A stretch of 64,000 bases of DNA from CAZDCD01 sp964503885 (GCA_964503885.1 CAZDCD010000016.1:34477-98476), one strand, 5' to 3'. Positions 17,360 through 26,982 are shown, numbered from the stretch's first letter. The notes: generated by a model from the letters alone, not told the origin. Numbers and translations are program-made.

Positions 17360-18235
17360 TTATAAAATATTCATTAATTGTTCTTTGATCTTTTCAAGGT
17401 CGTCTTTCATGAGCACAACAATTTTCTGAATTTCAAAATCATTGGCTTTTGATCCTAGCGTGTTAATTTCCCTGCCTATTTCCTGGCTTATAAATCCCAG
17501 CTTCTTACCCATCTGCTCCGATTCTTTCATGACCTGCTTAAAGTAATCGCAATGACTCTGAAGCCTGACTTTCTCTTCTGAAATATCAAGTTTTTCCAGG
17601 TAAAATACCAGTTCCTGTTCAAACCTGTTCTTATCAAAGGGCTCATCGCTGAAAAAATCTGTCAGATTGTTTTTTAGCCGGCTTCTGATTCTTTCAAGCC
17701 GCAGGTCTTCAAACGATGATATCTTTGACAGCAGTTCTATGATACGATCGACATGGGAGCATATATCCTGCTCGAGGATCAGTCCCTCCTGCAAACGGAA
17801 AGCATCGAGCTGCCCAAGCGATGCATTCAGGGCTTTTCGTACTTGTTCCCATTCCGTTTCGCTGATCTCATCCTTGCCGCTATTCATCGATTCCGGCAGT
17901 CTGAGAATGGTTTGCAGAAGCGGCTCATCACCCGGAATGTTAAGCTCGTTCTTTAGTGTAAGAAGCTGTGAGAGGTACTCTTTCACCACAGGTTTGCTAA
18001 TACGGGCGGCCTGCTCTCCTTCATGGTATTCAACCGTAATGGTGCATTCTACTTTTCCTCTCCGGGTGACTGCCGATATGAGTGAACGGATATCAAGTTC
18101 CCTTTCCTTGAAAAGATTGGGAAGACGCACGTAGATGTCGTTTTGTTTGCTGTTCAGCGACTTAACCTCAACAGTTATGGTTTTGGTGCCCAATTCACAA
18201 ATTGCCTTTCCATAACCAGTCATTGATTTTATCAT
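17360..18235 (-). CDS. YicC family endoribonuclease-like protein
   Basis: A 291-aa YicC/YloC protein. The N-terminus MIKSMTGYGKA and the C-terminus with EINTLGSKANDFEIQKIVVLMKDDLEKIKEQLMNIL are diagnostic of the family. E. coli YicC has been reported as an endoribonuclease that acts on small RNA; whether Bacteroidota members do the same is not known. It is the first gene of the yicC-gmk-nadD operon. On this strand TATTTTTG at 18275-18268 is a likely -7 element, 33 bases before the ATG. Confidence 0.93.
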   Translation of the reverse strand: MIKSMTGYGKAICELGTKTITVEVKSLNSKQNDIYVRLPNLFKERELDIRSLISAVTRRGKVECTITVEYHEGEQAARISKPVVKEYLSQLLTLKNELNIPGDEPLLQTILRLPESMNSGKDEISETEWEQVRKALNASLGQLDAFRLQEGLILEQDICSHVDRIIELLSKISSFEDLRLERIRSRLKNNLTDFFSDEPFDKNRFEQELVFYLEKLDISEEKVRLQSHCDYFKQVMKESEQMGKKLGFISQEIGREINTLGSKANDFEIQKIVVLMKDDLEKIKEQLMNIL

Positions 18236-18267
18236 TCTACCTGCTTAATTATAAATCGTGTAAATTA

Positions 18268-18275
18268 CAAAAATA
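18268..18275 (-). promoter_or_regulatory. -7 promoter element for yicC-gmk-nadD
   Basis: Read on the minus strand, TATTTTTG matches TAnnTTTG and precedes the yicC ATG by 33 bases. No good -33 element is seen. Confidence 0.4.
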
Positions 18276-18310
18276 TGTTTAAAATCCGAAATGTCTTCAT
18301 TATTGTTCGG

Positions 18311-19663
18311 TCAATCCACTGTTATCGGCTTAATAACTGCTTTCCGGGTCCACCTGCCTGACCGGTAATACATGTAATAAAGGATGGCGCCAAGTGACCA
18401 GGAAACCGGTATTGCCCACCAGATACCCGATTCACCGATTCTATGTGAGATGAAATATGCTGCAGGTATACGGATCAGCCACAGTGAGAAAAAAGTAATG
18501 AACATGGGGATTAGTGTATCTCCTGCACCACGCATAACGCCGTTGATGGTAAACATTGTCGAAAATACAATGTAGAATGAGCTTACGATCACGAGGTATT
18601 CTCTTCCAATACGGATAACCTCAGTTTCATCTTGTTTCACGAATACTTGTACCAGGTAACTACCGAAAAATACCATGATCAGTGTTACTGTCACCGAAAC
18701 AATGGAAGACATCAGCAAGGTGGCATTCAATCCTTTTCTGATACGGTCGGTTCTGCCTGCCCCGATATTCTGTCCTACAAAAGTGGCAAGCGCCATCCCA
18801 AAGTTCATTGCAGGGAGCGTGGCAAGCGAATCGAGTCGGCCTGCTGCGGAATACGCTGCAATGACATTTGTACCGAAGGTATTCACTATGGTCTGGATAA
18901 CCACCATACCTATCGATACAAATGTATGCTGCAATCCTGTGGGTAAACCTATCCGTATTGTCTTGCTAAAAATATCCCTGTCAAATTTCAGGTTTTTCAG
19001 GGTAATGTTGATGATGTCGTGTGTCCGGTTAAGGTAAACGACGGCAGTTAAAAAGGCCCCGCCCTGGGAAACCACAGTTGCTATTGCAGCCCCGGCAATG
19101 CCCCATTTAAATACCAGGATAAACAGCAAATCGAAGGTGATGTTGAAGAATGTGGAGATCATAAGGAAATACAAGGGTGTTTTTGAGTCCCCAAGTCCTC
19201 TTAAAATAGCGCTTGTTGCATTGAATCCGAAGAAACCGATTATGCCGAGGAAATAGATGTTCAGGTAAGTCTTTGCCTCCGGCATCAGGTTTTCAGGCAA
19301 CTGAATCAACCTGAATATCTGCTCGCTGAAAACTATACCTATGATTGTTACCGCAATGGATGCCCAGAACAGGAAAACATATAATGTACCTATAGAGGCC
19401 TGCACACGTTCTTTGTTTTTAGCTCCGAAATATTGGGCAATCACAATTGTCCCTCCCGATGCAACACCGATGATCAGGGATATGAGTGTAAAAACAATGG
19501 GAAATGAACTGCCCACTGCTGCCAGGGCTTCCTTTCCAAGAAATTTGCCCACAATTATACTATCCACAATGGTATATAACTGCTGAAACAGATTTCCGAG
19601 TAACATCGGGGTGGCGAATTTTAAAATCAGTCCCGCTTCTCTTCCTGTTGTAAGATCTTTCAT
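18311..19663 (-). CDS. MATE family efflux transporter
   Basis: A 450-aa multidrug and toxin extrusion family transporter with twelve predicted membrane helices in two homologous halves. The opening MLLGNLFQQLYTIVDSIIVG and the repeated GxGxxxFP-like and RGxGD signatures (ILRGLGDSKTP near 168, VMRGAGDTLIP near 376) are typical of the NorM/DinF-like branch that exports drugs in exchange for Na+ or H+. The substrate cannot be read from sequence. It is transcribed alone, 75 bases downstream of the yicC start region and divergent from pyk. Confidence 0.93.
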   Translation of the reverse strand: MKDLTTGREAGLILKFATPMLLGNLFQQLYTIVDSIIVGKFLGKEALAAVGSSFPIVFTLISLIIGVASGGTIVIAQYFGAKNKERVQASIGTLYVFLFWASIAVTIIGIVFSEQIFRLIQLPENLMPEAKTYLNIYFLGIIGFFGFNATSAILRGLGDSKTPLYFLMISTFFNITFDLLFILVFKWGIAGAAIATVVSQGGAFLTAVVYLNRTHDIINITLKNLKFDRDIFSKTIRIGLPTGLQHTFVSIGMVVIQTIVNTFGTNVIAAYSAAGRLDSLATLPAMNFGMALATFVGQNIGAGRTDRIRKGLNATLLMSSIVSVTVTLIMVFFGSYLVQVFVKQDETEVIRIGREYLVIVSSFYIVFSTMFTINGVMRGAGDTLIPMFITFFSLWLIRIPAAYFISHRIGESGIWWAIPVSWSLGAILYYMYYRSGRWTRKAVIKPITVD

Positions 19664-19894
19664 CTGATGCCAATCCTCAAAAAGAGGACAAATGTCTCTA
19701 TTTTATTTCATACAACAAAATATTCACTTGTTGGTAGCCCAGGAATATTTCATGATAATGTGATAAAACAGCCAACCCTGTAAAAAAAACATTTATATTT
19801 ATGGTTTATCAAAAGGTACAGGGGATTTCATGAGCTGTACGGGAAATTGCCATACTATTGAACTGTTATTTACAGGCCTTCAAATACAACCAGT

Positions 19895-21325
19895 ATGAAA
19901 CGTCACGATTCATCCAAAACGAAGATCATAGCCACCATTGGTCCGGCATGCTCGGACAAAAAAATACTCAGTAAATTGTTTGAGGCAGGGATTGATGTGT
20001 GCAGGTTGAATTACTCGCACGGTAAACACGAAGATCATTTAAAAGTGATCGATACAGTTCTTGAGCTGAACAAAGAATACAACAGCAATGTATCCATTCT
20101 TGCAGATCTTCAGGGTCCGAAAATACGGATCGGGGATGTGGAAAACGACCGTATAAACCTGCCAGACGGTCAGGTAATTGAGATCGTTACCGAAGAGTGT
20201 ACAGGTACAGACAAACGGTTGTACCTGAGCTATAAGGATTTTCCTGCGGATGTTAAAGCGGGTGAAAGCATTCTCATGGACGACGGAAAAATCAGGCTGG
20301 AAGTTATTGATACCAATAAAAAGGACAGGGTCACCGCACGGGTATTGAACGGCGGTGAACTTTCCTCAAAAAAAGGAGTGAATCTGCCCAATACTCAGAT
20401 ATCTATGCCAAGCATTACTCCGAAGGATAACAATGACCTCGATTTTATCCTGGAGCATGAGGTCGACTGGATTGCATTGTCGTTTGTTCGTTCGGCAGAT
20501 GATATGCTTGAGCTGAAGCAAAAGATCAGGAAGAAAAAAAAGAACACCAAGGTAATCGCAAAAATTGAAAAACCCGCTGCCCTCCTCAGTCTGGATGATA
20601 TCATTGATGTATCGGATGCCGTAATGATTGCGCGGGGCGACCTGGGAGTTGAAGTCTCTTTTGACCGTGTTCCGCTCATCCAGAAACAGATCATCAACAA
20701 ATGCATCCAGTTTGCAAAACCGGTTATCGTAGCTACACAAATGCTTGAAAGTATGATCACCAACTTCCGTCCTACAAGGGCCGAAGCCAGTGATGTGGCC
20801 AATGCGGTCTTTGACGGCGCCGATACCCTTATGCTCAGTGGTGAAACTTCAGTGGGCAAATATCCTGCAGAATCCATTCAGGCTATGCAGAGCATTATCG
20901 ATTATGCCGAAGGTAAGGAGTTTGTGCTTAAACACGAATCCCTTCCGGATGCGAAAACACTATCGTTTCTTCCCGATTCGGTGTGTTATAATGCCTGCAG
21001 TATGGCAGATCTTACAGGCGCCAAAGCCATAATCACCTTTACCCATTCAGGAAATACTGCAATGAGGATCGCCAGTCACCGGCCCGATGCCGATATTTTT
21101 GTGTTTTCTTCAAATCGCCTGCTTATCAGAAAATTATCGCTCGTATGGGGAGTCAGGGCATTTTATCTTGCGCACGAAGACCATATCAATAATGCCATAC
21201 TTCAGACTGCAGAATTCCTGAAAAAAGCAGGATACCTGAAAGATGGCGATATTGTGGTGCATGTGGGCAGCATTCCCATGAAAGACCACGGGAAAACCAA
21301 TATGATGAAAATAAGCTATGTCTGA
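19895..21325 (+). CDS. pyk: pyruvate kinase
   Basis: Pyruvate kinase makes pyruvate and ATP from phosphoenolpyruvate at the end of glycolysis. The 476-aa protein has the TIM-barrel start TKIIATIGPACS, the ADP and Mg2+ region LSFVRSADDM, the family signature IAKIEKPAALL followed by IARGDLGVEV, and ATQMLESMI with RAEASDVANAVFDGAD. The C-terminal allosteric-type domain is present. The ATG at 19895 puts the conserved TKIIATIGP at residue 9. The HD-domain gene starts 11 bases after its stop and is probably co-transcribed. TATATTTA about 95 bases upstream is a possible -7 element. Confidence 0.97.
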   Translation: MKRHDSSKTKIIATIGPACSDKKILSKLFEAGIDVCRLNYSHGKHEDHLKVIDTVLELNKEYNSNVSILADLQGPKIRIGDVENDRINLPDGQVIEIVTEECTGTDKRLYLSYKDFPADVKAGESILMDDGKIRLEVIDTNKKDRVTARVLNGGELSSKKGVNLPNTQISMPSITPKDNNDLDFILEHEVDWIALSFVRSADDMLELKQKIRKKKKNTKVIAKIEKPAALLSLDDIIDVSDAVMIARGDLGVEVSFDRVPLIQKQIINKCIQFAKPVIVATQMLESMITNFRPTRAEASDVANAVFDGADTLMLSGETSVGKYPAESIQAMQSIIDYAEGKEFVLKHESLPDAKTLSFLPDSVCYNACSMADLTGAKAIITFTHSGNTAMRIASHRPDADIFVFSSNRLLIRKLSLVWGVRAFYLAHEDHINNAILQTAEFLKKAGYLKDGDIVVHVGSIPMKDHGKTNMMKISYV

Positions 21326-21336
21326 GGTATCTGCCG

Positions 21337-22194
21337 ATGGATGAAATTATTCTTGAAACAGAGGCAAAATGGCTTTCTATACTCTATGAAGCCAGCAGGG
21401 GTGCATTTGAAAAAAAACCTCTTCCTTCGCATGATCAGACACATCATCTGCGGGTGTGGATTCTTGCACGGGAGCTTTTCAGTGCATTACGGGTTGCAGG
21501 AAGACCATTAACATACAACGATGCAGAGAGACTGATCATATCGGTTTTTTTTCACGATACCGGCCTGACCGTAACACTTGATCCTGAGCACGGGAGAGAG
21601 AGCAGGAAGATCTGTGAGGCTTTTTTTAAAAGGTTTCCACACATGAAAATCCCTGCTATCGAAGAAGTTTATACGGCAATTGAACATCATGATGACAAAA
21701 CATATTCAAACAGGACTTCTGTAAAACATGCCGATACACTTATCCTGCTCAGTATATGTGACGATCTTGATGCCTATGGTAGGATAGGGGTCTACCGCTA
21801 CCTGGATATCTATACTGCAAGGCATTACTCCCTGAAGGCAATCTGCAGGCTGGTGATCAGAAATCTCGATCAGCGTTTCGGATTCCTGAATTTGCAGTTT
21901 GGTTTTATGAATGATTATATGGTGATCCAACGGAAGAGAAAAGAGGTCACAGCGGGTTTTTTTTTACAGTTGTCAGAAGATATCCACCAATCGCACGCCA
22001 AACCATACAGCTGCCCGGCAGCAATTGTAAAACTGCTCACAGTTGATTTTATCTTACCGGGAACCGGCATTGATGAATTGACCGGTGGTAATTATGATTT
22101 GGTTTACAGCGATCGCTGCAGCCAAGAATTTTTCGTGCTGCTCAAACAAGAGCTTCTGTATTTTACTTCCATTAAAAATGAATTGTTGAAATAA
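21337..22194 (+). CDS. HD-domain phosphohydrolase
   Basis: A 285-aa cytosolic protein with a metal-dependent HD domain: His36/His37 in HDQTHHLR, the doublet His73-Asp74 in FFHDTGLT, and a later acidic site around Asp142-Asp145 in CDDLDAYGRIG. HHDD at 117-120 may add a ligand. The C-terminal third has no recognisable domain. HD proteins of this size act on nucleotides or other phosphoesters, but the substrate here is unknown. It follows pyk by 11 bases, which suggests a shared transcript, although no functional tie to glycolysis is evident. Confidence 0.75.
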   Translation: MDEIILETEAKWLSILYEASRGAFEKKPLPSHDQTHHLRVWILARELFSALRVAGRPLTYNDAERLIISVFFHDTGLTVTLDPEHGRESRKICEAFFKRFPHMKIPAIEEVYTAIEHHDDKTYSNRTSVKHADTLILLSICDDLDAYGRIGVYRYLDIYTARHYSLKAICRLVIRNLDQRFGFLNLQFGFMNDYMVIQRKRKEVTAGFFLQLSEDIHQSHAKPYSCPAAIVKLLTVDFILPGTGIDELTGGNYDLVYSDRCSQEFFVLLKQELLYFTSIKNELLK

Positions 22195-22309
22195 AACTGT
22201 TCAATGCAGAAACCGACTGATCACTCTGCATACTGAATAATATATAAACAATTGAATATTAATCACAAAAGAACTTAATCACTCTTACACCTGATTGCAT
22301 ACATACTTC

Positions 22310-23827
22310 TTATCTGCTCATTCTTTTCTGCAATATTGCGAGTCCTATGAATGTGATCAACCCGTTTAAAATAAGCAGTTCAAAACCAAAGGTGTATCCG
22401 TTGAACCATACTTTTGAATGGGAACTGATAATATAGCATAATACCGGTGAAATGACAGCCACAGCCGGTACCCACCTGTCGCTGATGCTCTTCCGTGTAA
22501 ACAACCCGTATGCATACAGTCCCAGTAGCGGACCGTAAGTATAGCCTGCCAGGGTAAAGAGGGAATTGATCACACTATCGTTGTTCAGCATTCTGAATAC
22601 AATGATCACCAGAAAAAGGATTATGGAAAAACCGATATGGACGATATACCTTATATTTCTGCGGTTATCATCTTCCTTAAATCCCAGGAAATCTACGCAA
22701 AACGATGTGGTGAGAGCGGTAAGCGCCGAATCTGCGCTCGAATATGCTGCTGCTGTGAGGCCGAGAATAAAAACGATACCGGCAATAGCCGGCAATTGTG
22801 TCAGCGAGAGGTATGGAAAAAGCTGGTCGGTGGGACTGCATTTATACAGCATGCTCTCCTGGTTCAGAAGTCCGATTTTACAGTCGGCGGGAATTTCAGG
22901 GTTAGCAAAGTTCTCAATGATCAGTCCTTTTGAATGTGCGTATAAATAAAGCAATGCACCCAGTGTCAGAAACAATAAATTAACGAGGATCAGCGATGTG
23001 CTCATCCAGTACATATTCTTTTTTGCTTCACGTAAGTTTCTGCAGCTCAGATTCTTTTGCATCATATCCTGATCAAGCCCGGTCATTACAATGGTAATGA
23101 AGGCACCGCTCAAGAAATGCTTGAAGAAATTGTTCCTTGGCCGCCATGCCCAGACAAAGATCTCTGAAAAGCGGCTCTCTTTTACGGTATGGACAAGCCC
23201 GCCTGCAGTCAGGTGCAGTTCTTTCGAAATGAATACGATAGCAAAAATTACCGCACTCAGCATAAACATGGTTTGCAGCATATCAGTCCAAACAATGGTT
23301 TTAATGCCTGCCCTGAAGGAATAAATCCATATAAAAATAATAGTAACGGCAACTGCCAGCCAAAACGGCACACCCCAGGCCGACAGAACAAACCTGTAAA
23401 GGACAATGGCCACAAGATACAACCTGAACGAAGACCCGATAACCCTGGAAACAAGAAAAAAGAAGGAACCTGTCCGGTACGATACCATGCCAAACCTTTC
23501 TTTCAGGTATACATATATCGAAGTAAGGTTCATTTTATAATACACCGGCATCAGCACATTGGCAATGGCAATATATCCCAGCAGATACCCGAATACAATC
23601 TGCATGTAGGAAAAATTGCTGGCGCCGACTTCACCGGGTACCGATATAAATGTAACACCCGAGAGCGAAGCGCCGATCATGCCGAATGCCACCACAAACC
23701 ATGGTGACCTGCGGCTACCGAGAAAAAACGAAAAGTTGGTGGCATCTTTGCCAGTGATGAACGAAATGACGATGAGCAGTGAAAAGTAAAGCGAAATGAT
23801 GAGAATAAGCAAAGCCGGACTGATCAT
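22310..23827 (-). CDS. sodium:solute symporter family protein
   Basis: A roughly 505-aa SSF transporter with about thirteen membrane helices and the LeuT-fold features of the family: SLSGVTFISVPGE in helix 1 (unwound Na+ and substrate region), the long loop FSEIFVWAWRPRN, GLDQDMMQKNLSCRN, and AAAYSSADSALTALTTSF, which corresponds to the conserved Na+-binding serines of helix 8. The substrate is not predictable. The frame is open to 23887, but the extra 20 residues are polar and not conserved; the ATG at 23827 begins directly at the first helix (MISPALLILIISLYFSLL). It is monocistronic, converging with the HD gene. Confidence 0.9.
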   Translation of the reverse strand: MISPALLILIISLYFSLLIVISFITGKDATNFSFFLGSRRSPWFVVAFGMIGASLSGVTFISVPGEVGASNFSYMQIVFGYLLGYIAIANVLMPVYYKMNLTSIYVYLKERFGMVSYRTGSFFFLVSRVIGSSFRLYLVAIVLYRFVLSAWGVPFWLAVAVTIIFIWIYSFRAGIKTIVWTDMLQTMFMLSAVIFAIVFISKELHLTAGGLVHTVKESRFSEIFVWAWRPRNNFFKHFLSGAFITIVMTGLDQDMMQKNLSCRNLREAKKNMYWMSTSLILVNLLFLTLGALLYLYAHSKGLIIENFANPEIPADCKIGLLNQESMLYKCSPTDQLFPYLSLTQLPAIAGIVFILGLTAAAYSSADSALTALTTSFCVDFLGFKEDDNRRNIRYIVHIGFSIILFLVIIVFRMLNNDSVINSLFTLAGYTYGPLLGLYAYGLFTRKSISDRWVPAVAVISPVLCYIISSHSKVWFNGYTFGFELLILNGLITFIGLAILQKRMSR

Positions 23828-23976
23828 TTTTATCTCCTGTTCATGATTTACGAAGGCAATAATATTAAATTTATTCGTGAGCGTCAAATTTCAAAAGTGA
23901 AGTGCATTGACCCCGATAATTACCGGTGGTAAGTCGAACGAACTTAACGAAGTGATCTCGTGACCGAAGGGAATAA

Positions 23977-24000
23977 TCCCGATAGCGCAGCGTATCGGGA
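23977..24000. repeat. hairpin within a degenerate intergenic repeat
   Basis: TCCCGATA at 23977-23984 pairs with TATCGGGA at 23993-24000 around the 8-base loop GCGCAGCG. It lies in the 375-base gap between the symporter start and recR, inside a stretch (about 23930-24035) whose base make-up differs from neighbouring AT-rich spacers. A related string, CGGGATAGCGTAGCCCC, occurs near 63812 after tRNA-Thr, so it may be a member of a dispersed repeat family. The rest of the gap shows no gene. Confidence 0.45.
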
Positions 24001-24202
24001 AAAATGAGTATAATTGCCTTCGGCGGACTCATAAACTCAGTTCTCAGATGCTTGCATTGAATATAAAAAAATTCCTTATTGATACCTCATCTGCTTGTAG
24101 CGGGGTAGTTCATTTTCATTTTCATTAATGGTCTAAAAGAATAGCGATTTAGAGAATTGGGATTAATTTTACCGGTTGAAACAAAAAGATCTTTTTATCA
24201 TT

Positions 24203-24826
24203 ATGAATTATATGCAATATTCTTCCAAGCTTCTCGAAGCAGCGGTTGATGAGTTTGCCAGGTTACCCGGTATCGGCCATAAAACAGCATTGAGACTGGC
24301 GCTGTACTTGCTGAAGCAGGATAAGGAAGTGGCGCAGGGTTTCGGAAAAACGATTATCAGGATGTGCGAGGAGATCAGGCGATGCAAGATTTGCCAGAAT
24401 ATTTCTGATACCGAGGTTTGCATGATCTGCTCGGATTCTTCACGCGACAGCTCTACCATATGTGTGGTCGAAAACATACGCGATGTCATGTCGATCGAAA
24501 ACACACACCAGTACAGGGGGTTGTATCATATCCTTGGAGGGATTATTTCTCCCATGGACGGCGTCGGACCTAAGGATCTTTACCTGAAAGAGCTTGACAA
24601 AAGGCTTGAACAGGGCGGTGTGAGGGAGATAATACTGGCCCTGAGCACAACAATGGAAGGGGATACCACCAGTTACTACCTCTTTAAAAGATACAGCAAT
24701 CCTGATTTGATTATTTCAACCATAGCCAGGGGAGTTTCTGTAGGTGATGAGCTCGAATATGCTGATGAGGTTACTCTGGGCAGATCGATTCTTTACCGCA
24801 CACCCTTTAAAAGCCAGGCTACCTGA
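24203..24826 (+). CDS. recR: recombination mediator RecR
   Basis: RecR works with RecO and RecF to load RecA on gapped DNA. The 207-aa protein has the N-terminal helix-hairpin-helix (FARLPGIGHKTALRLALYL), a C4 zinc finger with Cys61, Cys64, Cys73 and Cys76, and a TOPRIM domain (ICVVENIRDVMSIEN and on), with GGIISPMDGVGP. A TTG at 24176 would add nine residues, but the ATG at 24203 or the next at 24212 fits known RecR lengths better. Its 3' end overlaps the opposing glucokinase gene by 8 bases. Confidence 0.95.
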   Translation: MNYMQYSSKLLEAAVDEFARLPGIGHKTALRLALYLLKQDKEVAQGFGKTIIRMCEEIRRCKICQNISDTEVCMICSDSSRDSSTICVVENIRDVMSIENTHQYRGLYHILGGIISPMDGVGPKDLYLKELDKRLEQGGVREIILALSTTMEGDTTSYYLFKRYSNPDLIISTIARGVSVGDELEYADEVTLGRSILYRTPFKSQAT

Positions 24827-25598
24827 GCGATTTATACCATGCTTCGAGCATTTTCCGGTTCACTTTTGTCGAAAGAGCCGCACCAATAATACCAGCATCA
24901 TTCAGTAATTTTGCAGGTACAATTTTTGATTTGAGGGTGAGCTGATCAGAAAACTTTTCCATTTTTTTGCTTACACCTCCGCCGATAATGATCAGTTCAG
25001 GCCAAAACAAGCGTTCCATTTCAGTCAGGTATTCGTTGAACCTTTTACCCCAGTCTTTCCAGTCGAGTTTTTCTTTTTTTCTGGTAGCATCCGAAGCATA
25101 TATTTCTGAGTCCTGTCCGTTGAGTATCAAATGCCCGAGTTCAGTATTTGGCAGCAGCCTGCCATTTGTGAAAAATGCCGAGCCAATACCCGTACCCACG
25201 GTAAGCATCAGAACCGATCCCCTGTATCCTTTACCTGCTCCGAACTTTACAGCTGCCAGTCCCGCTGCGTCGGCATCGTTAACCACATATACCGGCAAAC
25301 CGGTCTTTCGTGTGAACAGTTCCTGGGCGTTGGTTTCAATCCATGATTTATCAATATTGGCAGCTGTTTTCACAACTCCGTTAAGAACAACGGCCGGAAA
25401 TCCAACTCCGACAGGACCTTTCCATTTAAAATGGACGACTATCTTTGCAATTACTTCAGCCACAGCATCGTGTGTAGCGGGCACGGGTGTTTCAATTCGA
25501 TGCCGCTTGTCCTCAAATTCCCCGGTTTTTGTATTTACTGGAGCACCTTTTATTCCCGATCCACCGAAGTCTATTCCCAATATTTTTTTAAATTTCAT
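24819..25598 (-). CDS. ppgK: polyphosphate-type glucokinase (ROK family)
   Basis: A 259-aa ROK-fold sugar kinase. The first ATP/phosphate site reads LGIDFGGSGIKGAPVN and the next segment TPVPATHDAVAEVI, both close to actinobacterial polyphosphate glucokinases rather than to NagC-type ROK proteins, which also carry a zinc motif that is missing here. VVNDADAAGLA supplies the catalytic aspartate and TVGTGIGSAFF the sugar-phosphate loop. It would phosphorylate glucose using polyphosphate and/or ATP, feeding glycolysis (pyk, gapA and fba are also in this window). Phosphoryl-donor choice needs biochemistry. The gene is convergent with recR, overlapping it by 8 bases. Confidence 0.85.
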   Translation of the reverse strand: MKFKKILGIDFGGSGIKGAPVNTKTGEFEDKRHRIETPVPATHDAVAEVIAKIVVHFKWKGPVGVGFPAVVLNGVVKTAANIDKSWIETNAQELFTRKTGLPVYVVNDADAAGLAAVKFGAGKGYRGSVLMLTVGTGIGSAFFTNGRLLPNTELGHLILNGQDSEIYASDATRKKEKLDWKDWGKRFNEYLTEMERLFWPELIIIGGGVSKKMEKFSDQLTLKSKIVPAKLLNDAGIIGAALSTKVNRKMLEAWYKSLR

Positions 25599-25773
25599 TT
25601 GTTAGATGTAATTTTAGTCGTTTATATTTCAGTCAATACAGTTTAAGATGGTTAAAAATATTGGCTTTAAAGATAATAATTATTGCTGAATGTAAGTTGT
25701 TGAAATAAACCATTTAATTAATTTGAAAATAACATATAAAATCGTTTTTTTTGGATAATAAATAATTATACAG

Positions 25774-26982
25774 ATGAACAATTATATTGCGGATTTACTC
25801 AATACCAACTCGAGGGTAATTATTCCCGAGCTAGGAGCTTTCATAGTTAAGCAGAAAAATCCCAAGGTTATTGTATTTAATGAGTTTTTAAGGTATAACG
25901 ACGGACTCTTGATCGACTATGTGGCAGCAAAGGAACAACTTGAAAAAGATGCTGCCAAAGAAAAAGTTTTAGCGTTTGTTAAAACCGTCAATGAAAAGCT
26001 TTCCAAAGGAGAAGAACTTATCATTGAAGGGTTGGGGAGGCTGGTGAAGGAGAGTTCAGGTAAAATTAATTTTATAGAGGGAAAAGGTGCCGGAGAATCA
26101 AAAGATAGCAGACCAAAAAAACCTGCGCAGAAGGAGGTAAAAAAGGAATCCATTGCAGAAACCAGCAAAGAACCGGTTACTGAAAGCAAAAATGAACCGG
26201 AAACACCAGACAACAAAATGGCAGCTGCCAGTTCAGAAACGACGGTGAGTTTTGAAATATCTGAAAAGAAAGTAGATAAAAAAGCAGAAAGTATACCTGA
26301 AGAGGCTAAAACAGAACAAGCCGTAAGGACTGAAAATAACAAGGTAAAGGAAAAAACCCCGGAGAAGCCGGCAACAGAAAAACCAAAGCAAGTTGCAGTA
26401 GGTATCAAAAAAGTTCAGTCGCCTGATAAAGCTTCTGTAGAGACTGCTTATGAAAAACCTGCAGGTAAAAGCAACCGAAACGTCATTATCTGGATATTGG
26501 CCATTTTGCTTGTGAATGGTGCTATCGTGGGATGGTTCCTGTATAATGATAAAATTGTGGGATGGTTTAGAAAAAGCGAATCACCGGTTGAAGTCCTGCC
26601 GGAACCTACCAAGGGTATGCAAGATAAAACTGTCCAGCAGAATGAATTGACTGAAGATGAGATTATTCCGGAACCAGAACCGGAAATTCCCCATCAGGTA
26701 CAACCTTCAGCAAAAAAAACACCATCTGCAAAACAGGTTACACCAGCAACATATAAGGAGAAAAAATATTATATCGTGGCCGGGTGTTTCAGGGACGAGA
26801 CCAATGCGGATGCCCTCGTTAGGGAACTCAGAAAAAAAGGATTTAATGCAGAAAAATTTGGTAAACTCGGAAATCTTCATGCGGTAAGTTTCGCTTCGTT
26901 TATTGATAAGGCATCGGCAACAGAGGAATTGAAAAAAGTGAGAGATTCTCAGCAACCCGAGGCCTGGATCGTTTATTATTAA
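25774..26982 (+). CDS. HU(CCDC81)-domain and SPOR-domain membrane protein
   Basis: A 402-aa protein of a type common in Bacteroidota. Residues 1-110 form a CCDC81-type HU-like domain (IADLLNTNSRVIIPELGAF), which in principle faces the cytoplasm. A long charged Lys/Glu/Pro-rich linker follows (about 110-232), then one membrane helix (about 235-256, IIWILAILLVNGAIVGWFLY), a second linker with PEPEPE, and a C-terminal SPOR domain (about 330-402, KKYYIVAGCFRDETNADALV) that binds denuded peptidoglycan at the septum. The layout suggests a protein that links DNA or a cytoplasmic partner to the division site; this is an inference from domain order. Confidence 0.88.
   Translation: MNNYIADLLNTNSRVIIPELGAFIVKQKNPKVIVFNEFLRYNDGLLIDYVAAKEQLEKDAAKEKVLAFVKTVNEKLSKGEELIIEGLGRLVKESSGKINFIEGKGAGESKDSRPKKPAQKEVKKESIAETSKEPVTESKNEPETPDNKMAAASSETTVSFEISEKKVDKKAESIPEEAKTEQAVRTENNKVKEKTPEKPATEKPKQVAVGIKKVQSPDKASVETAYEKPAGKSNRNVIIWILAILLVNGAIVGWFLYNDKIVGWFRKSESPVEVLPEPTKGMQDKTVQQNELTEDEIIPEPEPEIPHQVQPSAKKTPSAKQVTPATYKEKKYYIVAGCFRDETNADALVRELRKKGFNAEKFGKLGNLHAVSFASFIDKASATEELKKVRDSQQPEAWIVYY

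Noticed and set aside
23189..23707. Plus-strand ORF of 172 codons
   Set aside because: Antisense to the sodium:solute symporter; rich in Asn, His, Lys and Pro as expected for a shadow frame.
24967..25605. Plus-strand ORF of 212 codons
   Set aside because: Antisense to the glucokinase gene, serine/proline-rich shadow translation without family features.
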